DNA from: Planctomycetota bacterium
GTDB lineage: Bacteria > Planctomycetota > Phycisphaerae > SM23-33
Assembly (NCBI GenBank): GCA_009908915.1
Contig: JAAAOJ010000040.1
Location: 1 to 51,812 of the forward strand
Length of the DNA stretch: 51,812 nt
Direction: 5' to 3'
In this document: piece after piece, positions 8,557 to 16,754 of the stretch
Position numbering within the stretch: the first letter of the stretch is position 1
How the letters are laid out: every line of letters starts with the position of its first letter
Notes under the pieces: generated by a model
Database searches by the model: none
The model's input: the letters and a program-made list of their open reading frames with translations, nothing else
Told to the model about the DNA's origin: nothing
Program-made: the position numbers and the translations under genes

Positions 8557-9837
8557 ATGCATATCGCACGTGCCCTGATGCTGATGGCCACTGCCCTGCT
8601 GGCCTTCGCCGATGTCGGACGAGCCCAGGATCCGAGCCGACCCGCCCCTGCCGGCGAGACGGCCGAGACGCGTCTGGTCCCCGATCACTGCCGCTGCGTG
8701 GTCGACCCGTACAACATGGGGCGGGAACGTCTCCGTTTCTTCCGGGCGGCCGGCAAGGACACGGAACTGACACAGGCGGAATTCAACGCCAGCCGCGACG
8801 CCGATCAGCCATTCGCGCGGCGTTTCGACCACTGGAAACGCCTTCTGGTGTTCGACGCGGACGGCAATGGCACGATCGACTGGCTGGAGGCCGATACGTA
8901 TCGGCGAGACGTCCGCGACCGCATGCTGAAGGCATTTGACGCCAACGGCAACGGGCGGCTTGAGGGCGCCGAACGGGCCAAGGCCAATGCGGTGCTCGAC
9001 ACCGGGCGGATCCCCGCGCCCAAACGACGGCGGCGCGGGATGGCGGGCCTGCTAATGGCCGAAGGGCCGGATGACCCGGACATCCAACTGCTGCAACGAT
9101 ACGATGCCGACGGCGACGGCACGCTGAGTGAGGACGAACTGAAGACGGCCATGGCGTCGCAGCGCGAACAGTGGCGGCAGCAGACACGGCTGCGATATGA
9201 CACCGACGGCGATGGCGAGCTGGGCAAGGACGAGCGGAAGGCGATGTACGACAACCGCATCAAGCCGTGGCAGCAGGTGAAGCACCGGCTGCAAATGAAG
9301 CTTTTCGACGAGGACGGCGACGGGCAACTCAGCGATCGCGAGAAAGCGATTGAGAAGGAATTCGGCAGCGCCTTGGGGACACTCGGCAAGAACATCCGCC
9401 GCCGCATCCAGGATATCGACGGCGACGGCCAGGTCACCGACGAGGAACGCCAGATCGCCCGCAAGGAGATGATGGTTTTCAGCGTTCGCATGATGGTGCG
9501 GATGCGGAGCATGATCGACGCCGATGCCGACGGAGCGGTCACGCCCGAGGAGACGGCCGCCTTTCGCAGAACGCTGGCGACGGGAACCAGCCGATGGTTC
9601 GAGGGGTTTGTCGATTCGCACGACCAAGACGGCAATGGGCGATTCGACCCGACCGAGCGCGACGAGCTGAGGAGGGGGCTGAAGGCTGAAGTCACCAGAC
9701 GGCTCGATCAGCATGACACGAATGAAGACGGCCGCATCGATGGTGTCGAACTGGAGAAGGTGGTCGTCACCTGGGGGCGAGACGCGGGGGTCTTTCCGGA
9801 CGAGTTATCCGACGTCGACGAGGGCTCCGAGGATTAA
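8557..9837 (+). CDS. Exported protein with nine EF-hand calcium-binding loops
   Basis: The ATG at 8557 follows a good ribosome site (GGAAGGT) and gives 426 residues with a Sec signal peptide (ALMLMATALLAFADVGRA, cleavage expected around residue 23). Twelve-residue EF-hand loops begin near residues 100, 128, 183, 215, 251, 286, 321, 356 and 387. Examples are DADGNGTIDWLE, DADGDGTLSEDE and DEDGDGQLSDRE, with Asp at 1/3/5 and an acidic residue at 12. Two close cysteines (DHCRCVV, about 45-47) precede the EF-hand region. Long Lys/Arg-rich helices separate the loops. It probably binds calcium outside the cytoplasm; the specific role is unknown. It is a single gene with its own promoter. Confidence 0.87.
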   Translation: MHIARALMLMATALLAFADVGRAQDPSRPAPAGETAETRLVPDHCRCVVDPYNMGRERLRFFRAAGKDTELTQAEFNASRDADQPFARRFDHWKRLLVFDADGNGTIDWLEADTYRRDVRDRMLKAFDANGNGRLEGAERAKANAVLDTGRIPAPKRRRRGMAGLLMAEGPDDPDIQLLQRYDADGDGTLSEDELKTAMASQREQWRQQTRLRYDTDGDGELGKDERKAMYDNRIKPWQQVKHRLQMKLFDEDGDGQLSDREKAIEKEFGSALGTLGKNIRRRIQDIDGDGQVTDEERQIARKEMMVFSVRMMVRMRSMIDADADGAVTPEETAAFRRTLATGTSRWFEGFVDSHDQDGNGRFDPTERDELRRGLKAEVTRRLDQHDTNEDGRIDGVELEKVVVTWGRDAGVFPDELSDVDEGSED

Positions 9838-9887
9838 CAAGAAGCACCTGAGGTGTGAGGGCCCGTGAGCCTGAGTGAAGACAATAG

Positions 9888-9909
9888 GGTGGGTAGCTTG
9901 TCACCCACC
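9888..9909. terminator. Hairpin between convergent genes, possible bidirectional terminator
   Basis: Perfect 7-bp arms, GGTGGGT (9888-9894) and ACCCACC (9903-9909), are separated by 8 bases. There is no strong U-tract, so Rho-independent termination is only possible, not shown. The hairpin lies between the convergent EF-hand gene and the membrane glycosyltransferase gene. Confidence 0.45.
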
Positions 9910-9925
9910 AATTGGTTCTCGACCT

Positions 9926-9948
9926 CGCGACGCGATCCATTTCTAAAC
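9926..9948 (+). repeat. Dispersed 23-bp repeat, copy A
   Basis: The core CGCGACGCGATCCATTTC plus TAAAC is identical to the copy at 37456-37478 (minus strand) and differs by one base from the copy at 31371-31393. It lies in the convergent gap, 6 bp beyond the stop codon of the minus-strand glycosyltransferase. Confidence 0.75.
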
Positions 9949-9954
9949 AGGCTG

Positions 9955-11562
9955 CTAGGGTTCGGCCCGCCAGATGCGCAGGAGTCGGCCGCCTGTCTTG
10001 CCCGGGTGGCGTTCAATCTCCTGCCACAGGCGATAGCCTCCCCGCTGCATTGCTTCGCTGTCGGCTTGGAGCGAGGCGCTGGCGGCTTCGCCTTTCAGTG
10101 CGACAAATGTCGCCAGTCGCTTGCGGGCAATCTTATCCGGCTGGAAGCGGGTTGCAGCGAGTGTACCCGTACTCTCGTCTCGGCGATACAGCGTATCGGC
10201 CTCGCTATAGTACAGCACGTAAGCGCTGTTGCTGAGGATGACGTCATCTGCGCCGGCGGCGGCCTTGAGTTGCAGCCCGGCGTCACGCAGGTAGACATCA
10301 CCGGAGTGCATCGGGCGAAGCGCATGCGCACCGAGCGTCACGGCCAGAGCGATCGTCGCGCCCCAGAAGACGCGTTTCCTCGCTTGTCGCATATCGACCA
10401 GCGACGCGGCCAGCAGTCCGGCCGCCGCAAGCAACGCCGCCGGCAGGACGGCCAGCACAGCCGCCATGAGGACGAGATACCGCGACGAGCCCTCGGCCAC
10501 GGTCTCTCGCCATGTGAGCACCGGCAACGACAGTATGACGAGCGTCACCATGACCAGCGCACCTCGTCGATTCGGTCGAGGCAGCGTGTCGCGCCAGGGC
10601 GCCAGCGCCTCGCGGCGTCCCAGCAGCCAGGCGACGACGTACATGCACGTCATCGCACCGAGCGCCGGGTGCTGGGCCTCGAAGAACTCCGCGATCACGT
10701 CACCGAAGGCTGGGGCGACGCCCCGTCCCGTCGCCAGCAGCATTGCCACCGGCCAGCCGCCGCCTGCGTCGGCCACGTCGAAGTACCCGCCGCCCCACTT
10801 GCCGAGCAGCGAGCCGACCGCCACCATGTACGGCACGGCACACAGGGCCCAGCCGGCCAGGCTCACACCCATACACGCCGCCGCGGGCGCCCGTTTGGCC
10901 CGGCCTCGAACAACCATAGCCAGCCACAGCGCGAGTGCAACCGGCACGACGATGGCCGACTCCGGACGCGTCAGGTACGCCAGTCCCGACAGCAGGCCAC
11001 CCAGTGCCGCCCACAGCCACGCCCGGGCGCGATTCGCCGCCAGCACGTCAGCGGCGTGTAAGAACGCCACCAGTGACCAGACGGCAAAGGCCAGGGCCAT
11101 CGCATCGTTGCCGACGTCGGCGCCGAGCACCGCCACCTTGTGGCCCAGCCCGAAGAGCAATGCGGCCACCCATCCGATCTGGGGACTGCCGATCAGCTTT
11201 GTCGCCAATGCCCACACGCCCAGCATGGCCACCAGGCTCGCGTTGAAAGCCACCAGCGTCCCGGCCCGCTCCCAGCTTTCGCGGTCCTGACCGCCCATCG
11301 CACCATGCACCACGGCCGTCACCGTCGAGTAACCCGGATGCAGCCACGGCATCTCGCTGATGGTCTTCGCCAGACCGTTCTCGGCGACGCGGCGGGCCAT
11401 CATCACGTAATGAATGCCGTCCTTGGCGATAACCTCGCGATGCGCGGCCAGCCAGATACGCTCGCCTCCGAGAAGGATCAGCAACACGATTGCGCCGAGC
11501 ACAATGCGTATGCGGCGTGCCGACGCGGACGGTTGTACGGCCGTTTTCATACCAGAGATCAT
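9955..11562 (-). CDS. Integral-membrane glycosyltransferase, PMT/ArnT-like (GT-C fold)
   Basis: The product is 535 residues (or 531 from the second ATG at 11550; neither start has a clear ribosome site). It has about ten hydrophobic helices, a first helix at about 20-33, and an acidic residue in the first external loop (AKDGIHYVMMARRVAENG, Asp48). That arrangement matches GT-C lipid-phosphosugar-dependent transferases, in which such an Asp is catalytic. The C-terminal 130 residues form a soluble domain (ADDVILSNSAYVLYYSEAD). It is the last gene of the polysaccharide operon, 39 bp after a GT4 gene. The substrate cannot be deduced; adding a lipid-linked sugar to a surface glycan is a reasonable inference. 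Confidence 0.72.
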   Translation of the reverse strand: MISGMKTAVQPSASARRIRIVLGAIVLLILLGGERIWLAAHREVIAKDGIHYVMMARRVAENGLAKTISEMPWLHPGYSTVTAVVHGAMGGQDRESWERAGTLVAFNASLVAMLGVWALATKLIGSPQIGWVAALLFGLGHKVAVLGADVGNDAMALAFAVWSLVAFLHAADVLAANRARAWLWAALGGLLSGLAYLTRPESAIVVPVALALWLAMVVRGRAKRAPAAACMGVSLAGWALCAVPYMVAVGSLLGKWGGGYFDVADAGGGWPVAMLLATGRGVAPAFGDVIAEFFEAQHPALGAMTCMYVVAWLLGRREALAPWRDTLPRPNRRGALVMVTLVILSLPVLTWRETVAEGSSRYLVLMAAVLAVLPAALLAAAGLLAASLVDMRQARKRVFWGATIALAVTLGAHALRPMHSGDVYLRDAGLQLKAAAGADDVILSNSAYVLYYSEADTLYRRDESTGTLAATRFQPDKIARKRLATFVALKGEAASASLQADSEAMQRGGYRLWQEIERHPGKTGGRLLRIWRAEP

Positions 11563-11601
11563 ATCGAAAGTCGTTGGCGTTGTCGCCCCGTCATCCGTGA
11601 A

Positions 11602-12777
11602 TCATGCGCCGTGCGACTCGATGATCCCGACAATACGGTCCACGCTGCGGTCGCGTCCGAGATACTGCCGGTACCATTGTCGCCCGGCCCGTCCCATCGC
11701 CTGACGACAATCAGCGTCCTCCGTCAGCCGCCGGACCGCCTCCACGACGGCGTCCACATCGCCGGGTGGGCAGACGACGCCGGCGCCGCTGCGCCGCAGG
11801 ATCTCCGCAACTTCTGTATCGTCCGGTCCGATATAGACGGCCGGACGACCCGCAGCCAGGATGCCGTACACTTTGCTCGGCACGAGCAGTCCCTGCGTGC
11901 CGGGGCGTTGCGAGACCAGGTGCATATCTCCGACGGCCAGGTTCGCACTCAATCGCTCGAGTGGACACGGAGGCTCGAAGGTCACGGACGCCAGCCCTGC
12001 TTGAGCCACACGCTGCCGCAGCAGTGATTCCAGCTTGCCCTCTCCGACAATGCGGAGCTGCAGCGATGGAAGGTCGCGCAGTGTCGCCATCGCCTCGATC
12101 GCGGTCTCCAACTCGTGGCCCAAGCCAAGGTTCCCCGAGTACATCCACGTGACAGCCTCAGACGGTTCGCGCTCGGTGGCGGCAACGACGTCCCCGGGCA
12201 CCCAGTTATGCACGACGGTCGGCGACGCCGCACCGGCTTTCTGCTCGGCCTCCGCCATCCGCTCGCCGAGTGCGATGACCGCATCGGCCCGGGCGTATAA
12301 CCGTCGCCCCATACGGGTCAGCAGCCGATCGACGGTGCCGCCCGCTGTGATCATGCCGAAGGCAACCATGACGTCCGGATACAGGTCCATGGGCCAGAGA
12401 ATCAGCCGCGTCCTGCGGCGACGCTTGAGGGCCGAGCCGATCAGTCCGATCAGCGGCGGCGTGGTCAGGCAGACGCACGCGTCCATGGGCGGCAGTTGCA
12501 TGGCCCGTCGCCAGGCAAGGACGTAGAACGAGGCATAGTCAAGCGCCCGGCCGAGCAGGCCGGCCCGGCCGAAGCCGGTTGCGCCGAGACGATGGACGGC
12601 CACCCCGGATTGCACCGACTCTGCGGAGAAACGTTTCCGGCCGCCATAGGCGCCGCAACTGGCAATGGCGTGGACCTCGTGGCCGCGCCGGACCAATGCA
12701 GCGCCGATGTCGGCCAGCAGTTGTCCCGTTGCCGCCGTGTCCGGACGGTAAAACTGGTTGATCAGAACAATGCGCAC
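11602..12777 (-). CDS. Glycosyltransferase family 4 (WbuB-like)
   Basis: The GTG start at 12777-12775 directly abuts the flippase stop codon. The 391-residue product has a two-domain GT-B fold: the N-terminal motif INQFYRPDTAATGQLLADIG is typical of the WbuB-like GT4 group and is followed by HRLGATGFGR. The C-terminal nucleotide-sugar domain has MYSGNLGLGHELETAIEAM, LRIVGEGKLESLLR and LLVPSKVYGILAAGRPAVYIG, the last being the region of the conserved donor-binding motif. It should transfer a sugar in the cytoplasm during assembly of a repeat unit on an undecaprenyl carrier. Sugar specificity cannot be read from the sequence. Confidence 0.85.
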   Translation of the reverse strand: MRIVLINQFYRPDTAATGQLLADIGAALVRRGHEVHAIASCGAYGGRKRFSAESVQSGVAVHRLGATGFGRAGLLGRALDYASFYVLAWRRAMQLPPMDACVCLTTPPLIGLIGSALKRRRRTRLILWPMDLYPDVMVAFGMITAGGTVDRLLTRMGRRLYARADAVIALGERMAEAEQKAGAASPTVVHNWVPGDVVAATEREPSEAVTWMYSGNLGLGHELETAIEAMATLRDLPSLQLRIVGEGKLESLLRQRVAQAGLASVTFEPPCPLERLSANLAVGDMHLVSQRPGTQGLLVPSKVYGILAAGRPAVYIGPDDTEVAEILRRSGAGVVCPPGDVDAVVEAVRRLTEDADCRQAMGRAGRQWYRQYLGRDRSVDRIVGIIESHGA

Positions 12778-14124
12778 CTATGCCCTCCCCACACGCCGAA
12801 GGGCGTGAAGAGCCGTTGGCCACAGACCCATTCGGCGACGAACGGCGACCACCATGCATACCTGACCGATGGTCATGCTGACGGCGGTGGCGGTGGCGGC
12901 ACCGAGCAGACCCATGGCAGGAATCAACGCCGCATTGAGGATGATATTCGCCAGTACGCCAATGCCAACCGCGACGGCCGCCTGCTTCTGGCGACCGGTC
13001 ATTGTCAGCAGCAGCCCGGCCGGCCCCGCTATCGTGTTCAATACATAGCCGGCGAGCAGCACGCCCAACGCCGCCCATGCAACAGCAAAACCCTCCCCGA
13101 AGACGCCCAGCAGCCAGCCGCCGGCAACGCCCAGGCCCGCGGCAACCGGTACGGCAAACGCCGTTGCCGCCAGGGCGGCCCGACTCGCCGCCCGACGCAT
13201 GGCGACGGAATCCTCTGACGCATGGGCCGAGGCAATCATCGACGCGGCAATGGCGTTGGCGGCCACGTTGCCGAGCATGACCAGCAGGGAAATCTGGACG
13301 GCTGCCTTGTAGGCGCCGGCATCGCCCATGCCACGCAGGACGCCGAGCATCAACAGATCCGTCTGGGAGTTGATCGTATGCAGCGCTGCCGTAATCATCA
13401 GCATCAGCCCCACGCCGGTCCATTCCCCGATGGCGTAAAGCGGCCGGCTCTGCCGTACCGACGGATCCAGGCGACCGCGCAGCGACAGGTAAAGCAGCGC
13501 AGCGGCCAGCAGCATCGCGCCGGCATCCAGGCCGAGCGCAACGGCCGCATCGATCTCGACCGGGTGGATAATCACCCAAGCGACGACGGCTGCAGCCAGC
13601 AGACCGGGACGAATGATGAAGCGCGGCAGGGAGGCCAGCGCCGGCCGCCCCAGGGACCGCAGGGACGCCTGAAGGACCGTGATCAATGCAACCGCCGGCA
13701 GCAGAGCCGACAACGCCACCAGCAACGCCGCCCGAAGGTCGGGTGCGATCCGGTCGCCCAGCAACACCACCACGCCGCTGCCGATGAGTCCGACGCCGGC
13801 GGCCGCGGCGACGGCGACCCAGACGCCCCAGCGGATGACGCCCCGCAACTTCGCCCAGTCTGCCGTGGCACGGTAGGCGGCAACGAATCGCAGCAACACG
13901 CCGTCCATCCCCAGACAGGCAAGAACCGACAGGATCGTCACGATGGACGTGGCGTAACTGAACCGGCCGAATGCAATCTTGCCCAGCAAGCGGGCAAGCA
14001 GCACATTGAGGCCGAATACAGCAGCAACGCGAACGACCTGAATGGCCAGCGTGCCGGTCGCGCCGCGCGCAAAGACGTTGCGCTCGTGGCGTCGGGCGTC
14101 GGGCTGTTCAGGGGCGTCCATCAT
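12778..14124 (-). CDS. Polysaccharide flippase (Wzx-like, MOP superfamily)
   Basis: The 448-residue product has about twelve to fourteen hydrophobic segments and the N-terminal helix pair typical of the family (FARGATGTLAIQVVRVAAVF, LGKIAFGRFSYATSI). It resembles oligosaccharide flippases that move undecaprenyl-linked repeat units to the periplasmic face. The start overlaps the stop of the WecA-like gene as ATGA, and the stop is followed without a gap by the next gene, so this is the middle of a tightly coupled operon. No Wzy polymerase is obvious in the window, so the polymerisation step is either elsewhere or performed by another route. Confidence 0.85.
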   Translation of the reverse strand: MMDAPEQPDARRHERNVFARGATGTLAIQVVRVAAVFGLNVLLARLLGKIAFGRFSYATSIVTILSVLACLGMDGVLLRFVAAYRATADWAKLRGVIRWGVWVAVAAAAGVGLIGSGVVVLLGDRIAPDLRAALLVALSALLPAVALITVLQASLRSLGRPALASLPRFIIRPGLLAAAVVAWVIIHPVEIDAAVALGLDAGAMLLAAALLYLSLRGRLDPSVRQSRPLYAIGEWTGVGLMLMITAALHTINSQTDLLMLGVLRGMGDAGAYKAAVQISLLVMLGNVAANAIAASMIASAHASEDSVAMRRAASRAALAATAFAVPVAAGLGVAGGWLLGVFGEGFAVAWAALGVLLAGYVLNTIAGPAGLLLTMTGRQKQAAVAVGIGVLANIILNAALIPAMGLLGAATATAVSMTIGQVCMVVAVRRRMGLWPTALHALRRVGRA

Positions 14125-15599
14125 CGATCCATGGGGGCGGACACATTCTCTGCCGTCGATGCGTCGCGAATCTCGTGTTCATCGAGGAGACGGCCGAACA
14201 GGCTGACGCGACGCCCGATCGTCTCCAGCGACTCGTCGACGGGCACGTCGATCTCGACACGGAGCAGACGTCCGCCGGCCCGGCCGGGCACGGGAATGCT
14301 CAGGTGCATCTGCGGCACGTCGCCGTCGCCGCCCGGCGGTCGACGATATGTCAGCGTCTCTTCATCATCGCCCGCCGATGAACGGAAGACGATGCAGATC
14401 TGGGCAAAGCCCATCCGCCGGGCCATCCGCCGGACCGCCCGCCACCACTGATCGAACGTCCAGGCCGCCCGCAAGCGGTTTCGCATCGATTCAAACTGTC
14501 GACGCTCGCGGCGAATCGCCCGCTGCCGATGGAGGTTGTCGCGTACCTGGGAGAACATCTCGCGAAAGCGGATCATCCCCGCCAGCCGAAAGACAACCAT
14601 CAACATCACCAGCGTGATGAGCACGACGACAACCTCGCCCTCACCACGCCAGACCATCAGCAGCAGTCCGGCGCCGGCAGCGAGCAACGTTACCAGGTAG
14701 ATCACGACCACCGCCTGCGGGTGCTTCAGGCCACTGTCCAGCAGCCGATGGTGAATGTGGCCGCGGTCGGCTGCAAAGATGCTTCGCCGCTCCAGCAGCC
14801 GGCGAAGCACCGTCAGCATCATGTCGAAAAGCGGTAGTCCCAGCGCCAGGGCCGTGATGACCAGCCCCATGACGGTGGCGACTTTCGTCGCTGAGACGAT
14901 GCTCGCCGTGGCGAGAAAGAACCCCAGGAACATGCTGCCGGAATCGCCCATGAAAACGCGTGCGGGATTGAAGTTGAACAGCAGAAACCCCAGCAGGCTG
15001 CCCAGCAATGCCAGCATCAACACACCCATGGCCACGTAGCCGGTATAGAAGTTGAACACAGCAATGACGGCACACGTCGCCGCCGCGATGCCGGCGGCCA
15101 GCCCGTCCAGACCGTCGATGAGATTCACAGCGTTGGTGATCGTCACGATCCAAACGATCGTCACCGGCCAGTCGAGCCATCCAAGGGAACCGAGCTGGGG
15201 GATGAAACCGATACGCACGCCGAGAGCGCAGAGACCCACGGCCGCCAGCAGTTGTGCGGCGAGTTTGTACATCGCTCGCAGGCCGACGACGTCGTCCAGC
15301 ACCCCGACGATAAAGACAAACGTGCTGCTGACGAACAGGACGATCAACTGATGCCGCATGTCCGCAAAGATCGAGCCCAGCCGTTCGTCAAAGGCGATCG
15401 CCCCCAGGCTCGCGCCCAGCACGGCCAGCACAATGGCTACACCTCCGACGCGCGGCGTCGGCGCGTGGTGCACTTTGCGTGCATCACGCGGGTCGTACAG
15501 TTTCCAGCGCCGTGCCAGCAGGATGACGATCGGCGTCAACACGATCGAGGCGGCCGCCGCCGCCGAGAAAACCACAATGTATGGGAGCAGTGTGTTCAT
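14121..15599 (-). CDS. Undecaprenyl-phosphate sugar-1-phosphate transferase (WecA/MraY family) with a C-terminal extension
   Basis: The product is 492 residues. The WecA/MraY signatures are present: HHAPTPRVGGVAIVL (about 43-57), IVGVLDDVVGL (about 98-108), the catalytic NLIDGLDGLAAGIA (about 160), FMGDSGSMFLG (about 218) and ADRGHIHHRLLDSGLKHP (about 276). Such enzymes start a glycan by moving a HexNAc-1-phosphate onto undecaprenyl phosphate. The family is usually about 320-370 residues; here about 150 extra residues after the last membrane helices form a soluble domain with a basic helical linker and a beta-rich tail (LLRVEIDVPVDESLE). That tail has no family I recognise. The gene overlaps the flippase start as ATGA. 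Confidence 0.88.
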   Translation of the reverse strand: MNTLLPYIVVFSAAAAASIVLTPIVILLARRWKLYDPRDARKVHHAPTPRVGGVAIVLAVLGASLGAIAFDERLGSIFADMRHQLIVLFVSSTFVFIVGVLDDVVGLRAMYKLAAQLLAAVGLCALGVRIGFIPQLGSLGWLDWPVTIVWIVTITNAVNLIDGLDGLAAGIAAATCAVIAVFNFYTGYVAMGVLMLALLGSLLGFLLFNFNPARVFMGDSGSMFLGFFLATASIVSATKVATVMGLVITALALGLPLFDMMLTVLRRLLERRSIFAADRGHIHHRLLDSGLKHPQAVVVIYLVTLLAAGAGLLLMVWRGEGEVVVVLITLVMLMVVFRLAGMIRFREMFSQVRDNLHRQRAIRRERRQFESMRNRLRAAWTFDQWWRAVRRMARRMGFAQICIVFRSSAGDDEETLTYRRPPGGDGDVPQMHLSIPVPGRAGGRLLRVEIDVPVDESLETIGRRVSLFGRLLDEHEIRDASTAENVSAPMDR

Positions 15600-15623
15600 G
15601 GCACGTCTGTCCAGCAGAGCAGA

Positions 15624-16754
15624 TTACGGTCTTGCGGCCTCCATGGCGAGTCGAAGTTGCGCGAGTGTTTTGGTCGTAGCCCGGTCCCAACTGAAGCATT
15701 CCCTCGCGCGGTCGACCGTCGCTCGGGATCGATGGGCACGTTCCTCGTCGGTCATGTCATCGACCGCCGCCAGCAGGACAGCCAGTGCCTCGGGCTGTCC
15801 GGCGTCGTAGTACATGGCGACGTCATCGAACATCTCGGGCATGGGCGGGTTGGTCGTCGAGAGGATGGTGCAACCGTGGCTCATGGCTTCCAACGTGACG
15901 TTCGGGCAGGCCTCGATCCGCGATGTCATAACCATGGCCTTGCAGTGACGGTAGCACCAGGCCATCTGCTCCGGCGGGATACGCCCCAGCAACGTCACGC
16001 GATCGCCAACGCCACGGGCCGCGATCAGCTTCTCGACGCGGCCCTGCTCGCGCTGCAGCCAGGGAATCGGCCCGCCGGCCAGAAGGACGCGATCATGGCA
16101 GCCGCGGTCGCGGCGTGCGGCCACGGCCTCGACGAGGTCTTCGTAGCCACGATACGCCGTGAAGTCTCCGGCGGAGAAAACAAACAGCCCCTCGTCAACA
16201 GCAGCCGCAGCCGGGGGCCTGGCCATGTGCGAGTCCGGGATGGGGGCCTCGACGCCGTGATGCACAACGCCCACCGTTTCACCGTCGATACCCCAGCGGT
16301 CGATGAGCAGGTCGCGCACGAACCCGCTGACGCCAATGACGCGCGTCGCCCGTCGGGCTGACCGCTTTGTGGCCATGCCACGCAGGACGCAGCGTAAACC
16401 GTGTCGCAGTGGATTGCCTCGCAGCGGGCGCACCATGGGTTCGCTGTTACGGACGGTGCAGACAACGGGAACGTCACCGACGTCGATCCAGTGTGCGTTT
16501 GTCAGCAGCAATACGTCAGGCCGCAGTTGGCTGCAACGCTCTCGAAGCCAGTCGCAGGCGCCCTTCAGACCGGCATTCGCGGGCCAGGTCTCAACCGGCA
16601 GATCGCCCAGCGATGCCTGCTCGGCCTTCGGCACGCCGACATGCAGTGCCTCGACGGCGTTGCTGTCGAGCAGGCGCGGCACGAGACTTCGCATGGTCGT
16701 CCGGCCGCCGCCGCTGAACTCGCCTCGGCTCGGAAATGCCATCATGATCTTCAT
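15624..16754 (-). CDS. Glycosyltransferase family 4
   Basis: The start is taken at the ATG at 16754-16752 (MKIMMAFPSRGEFSGGG), which overlaps the asnB stop as ATGA; an ATG 15 bases upstream is less likely. The product is 376 residues. The GT4 C-terminal half shows FSAGDFTAYRGYEDLVEAVA, VTLLGRIPPEQMAWCYRHC and the donor-site EX7E-type region SRIEACPNVTLEAMSHGC, with two Glu residues eight apart. It is a retaining glycosyltransferase of the polysaccharide operon, between the amidotransferase and the WecA-like gene. Its acceptor is unknown. Confidence 0.85.
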   Translation of the reverse strand: MKIMMAFPSRGEFSGGGRTTMRSLVPRLLDSNAVEALHVGVPKAEQASLGDLPVETWPANAGLKGACDWLRERCSQLRPDVLLLTNAHWIDVGDVPVVCTVRNSEPMVRPLRGNPLRHGLRCVLRGMATKRSARRATRVIGVSGFVRDLLIDRWGIDGETVGVVHHGVEAPIPDSHMARPPAAAAVDEGLFVFSAGDFTAYRGYEDLVEAVAARRDRGCHDRVLLAGGPIPWLQREQGRVEKLIAARGVGDRVTLLGRIPPEQMAWCYRHCKAMVMTSRIEACPNVTLEAMSHGCTILSTTNPPMPEMFDDVAMYYDAGQPEALAVLLAAVDDMTDEERAHRSRATVDRARECFSWDRATTKTLAQLRLAMEAARP

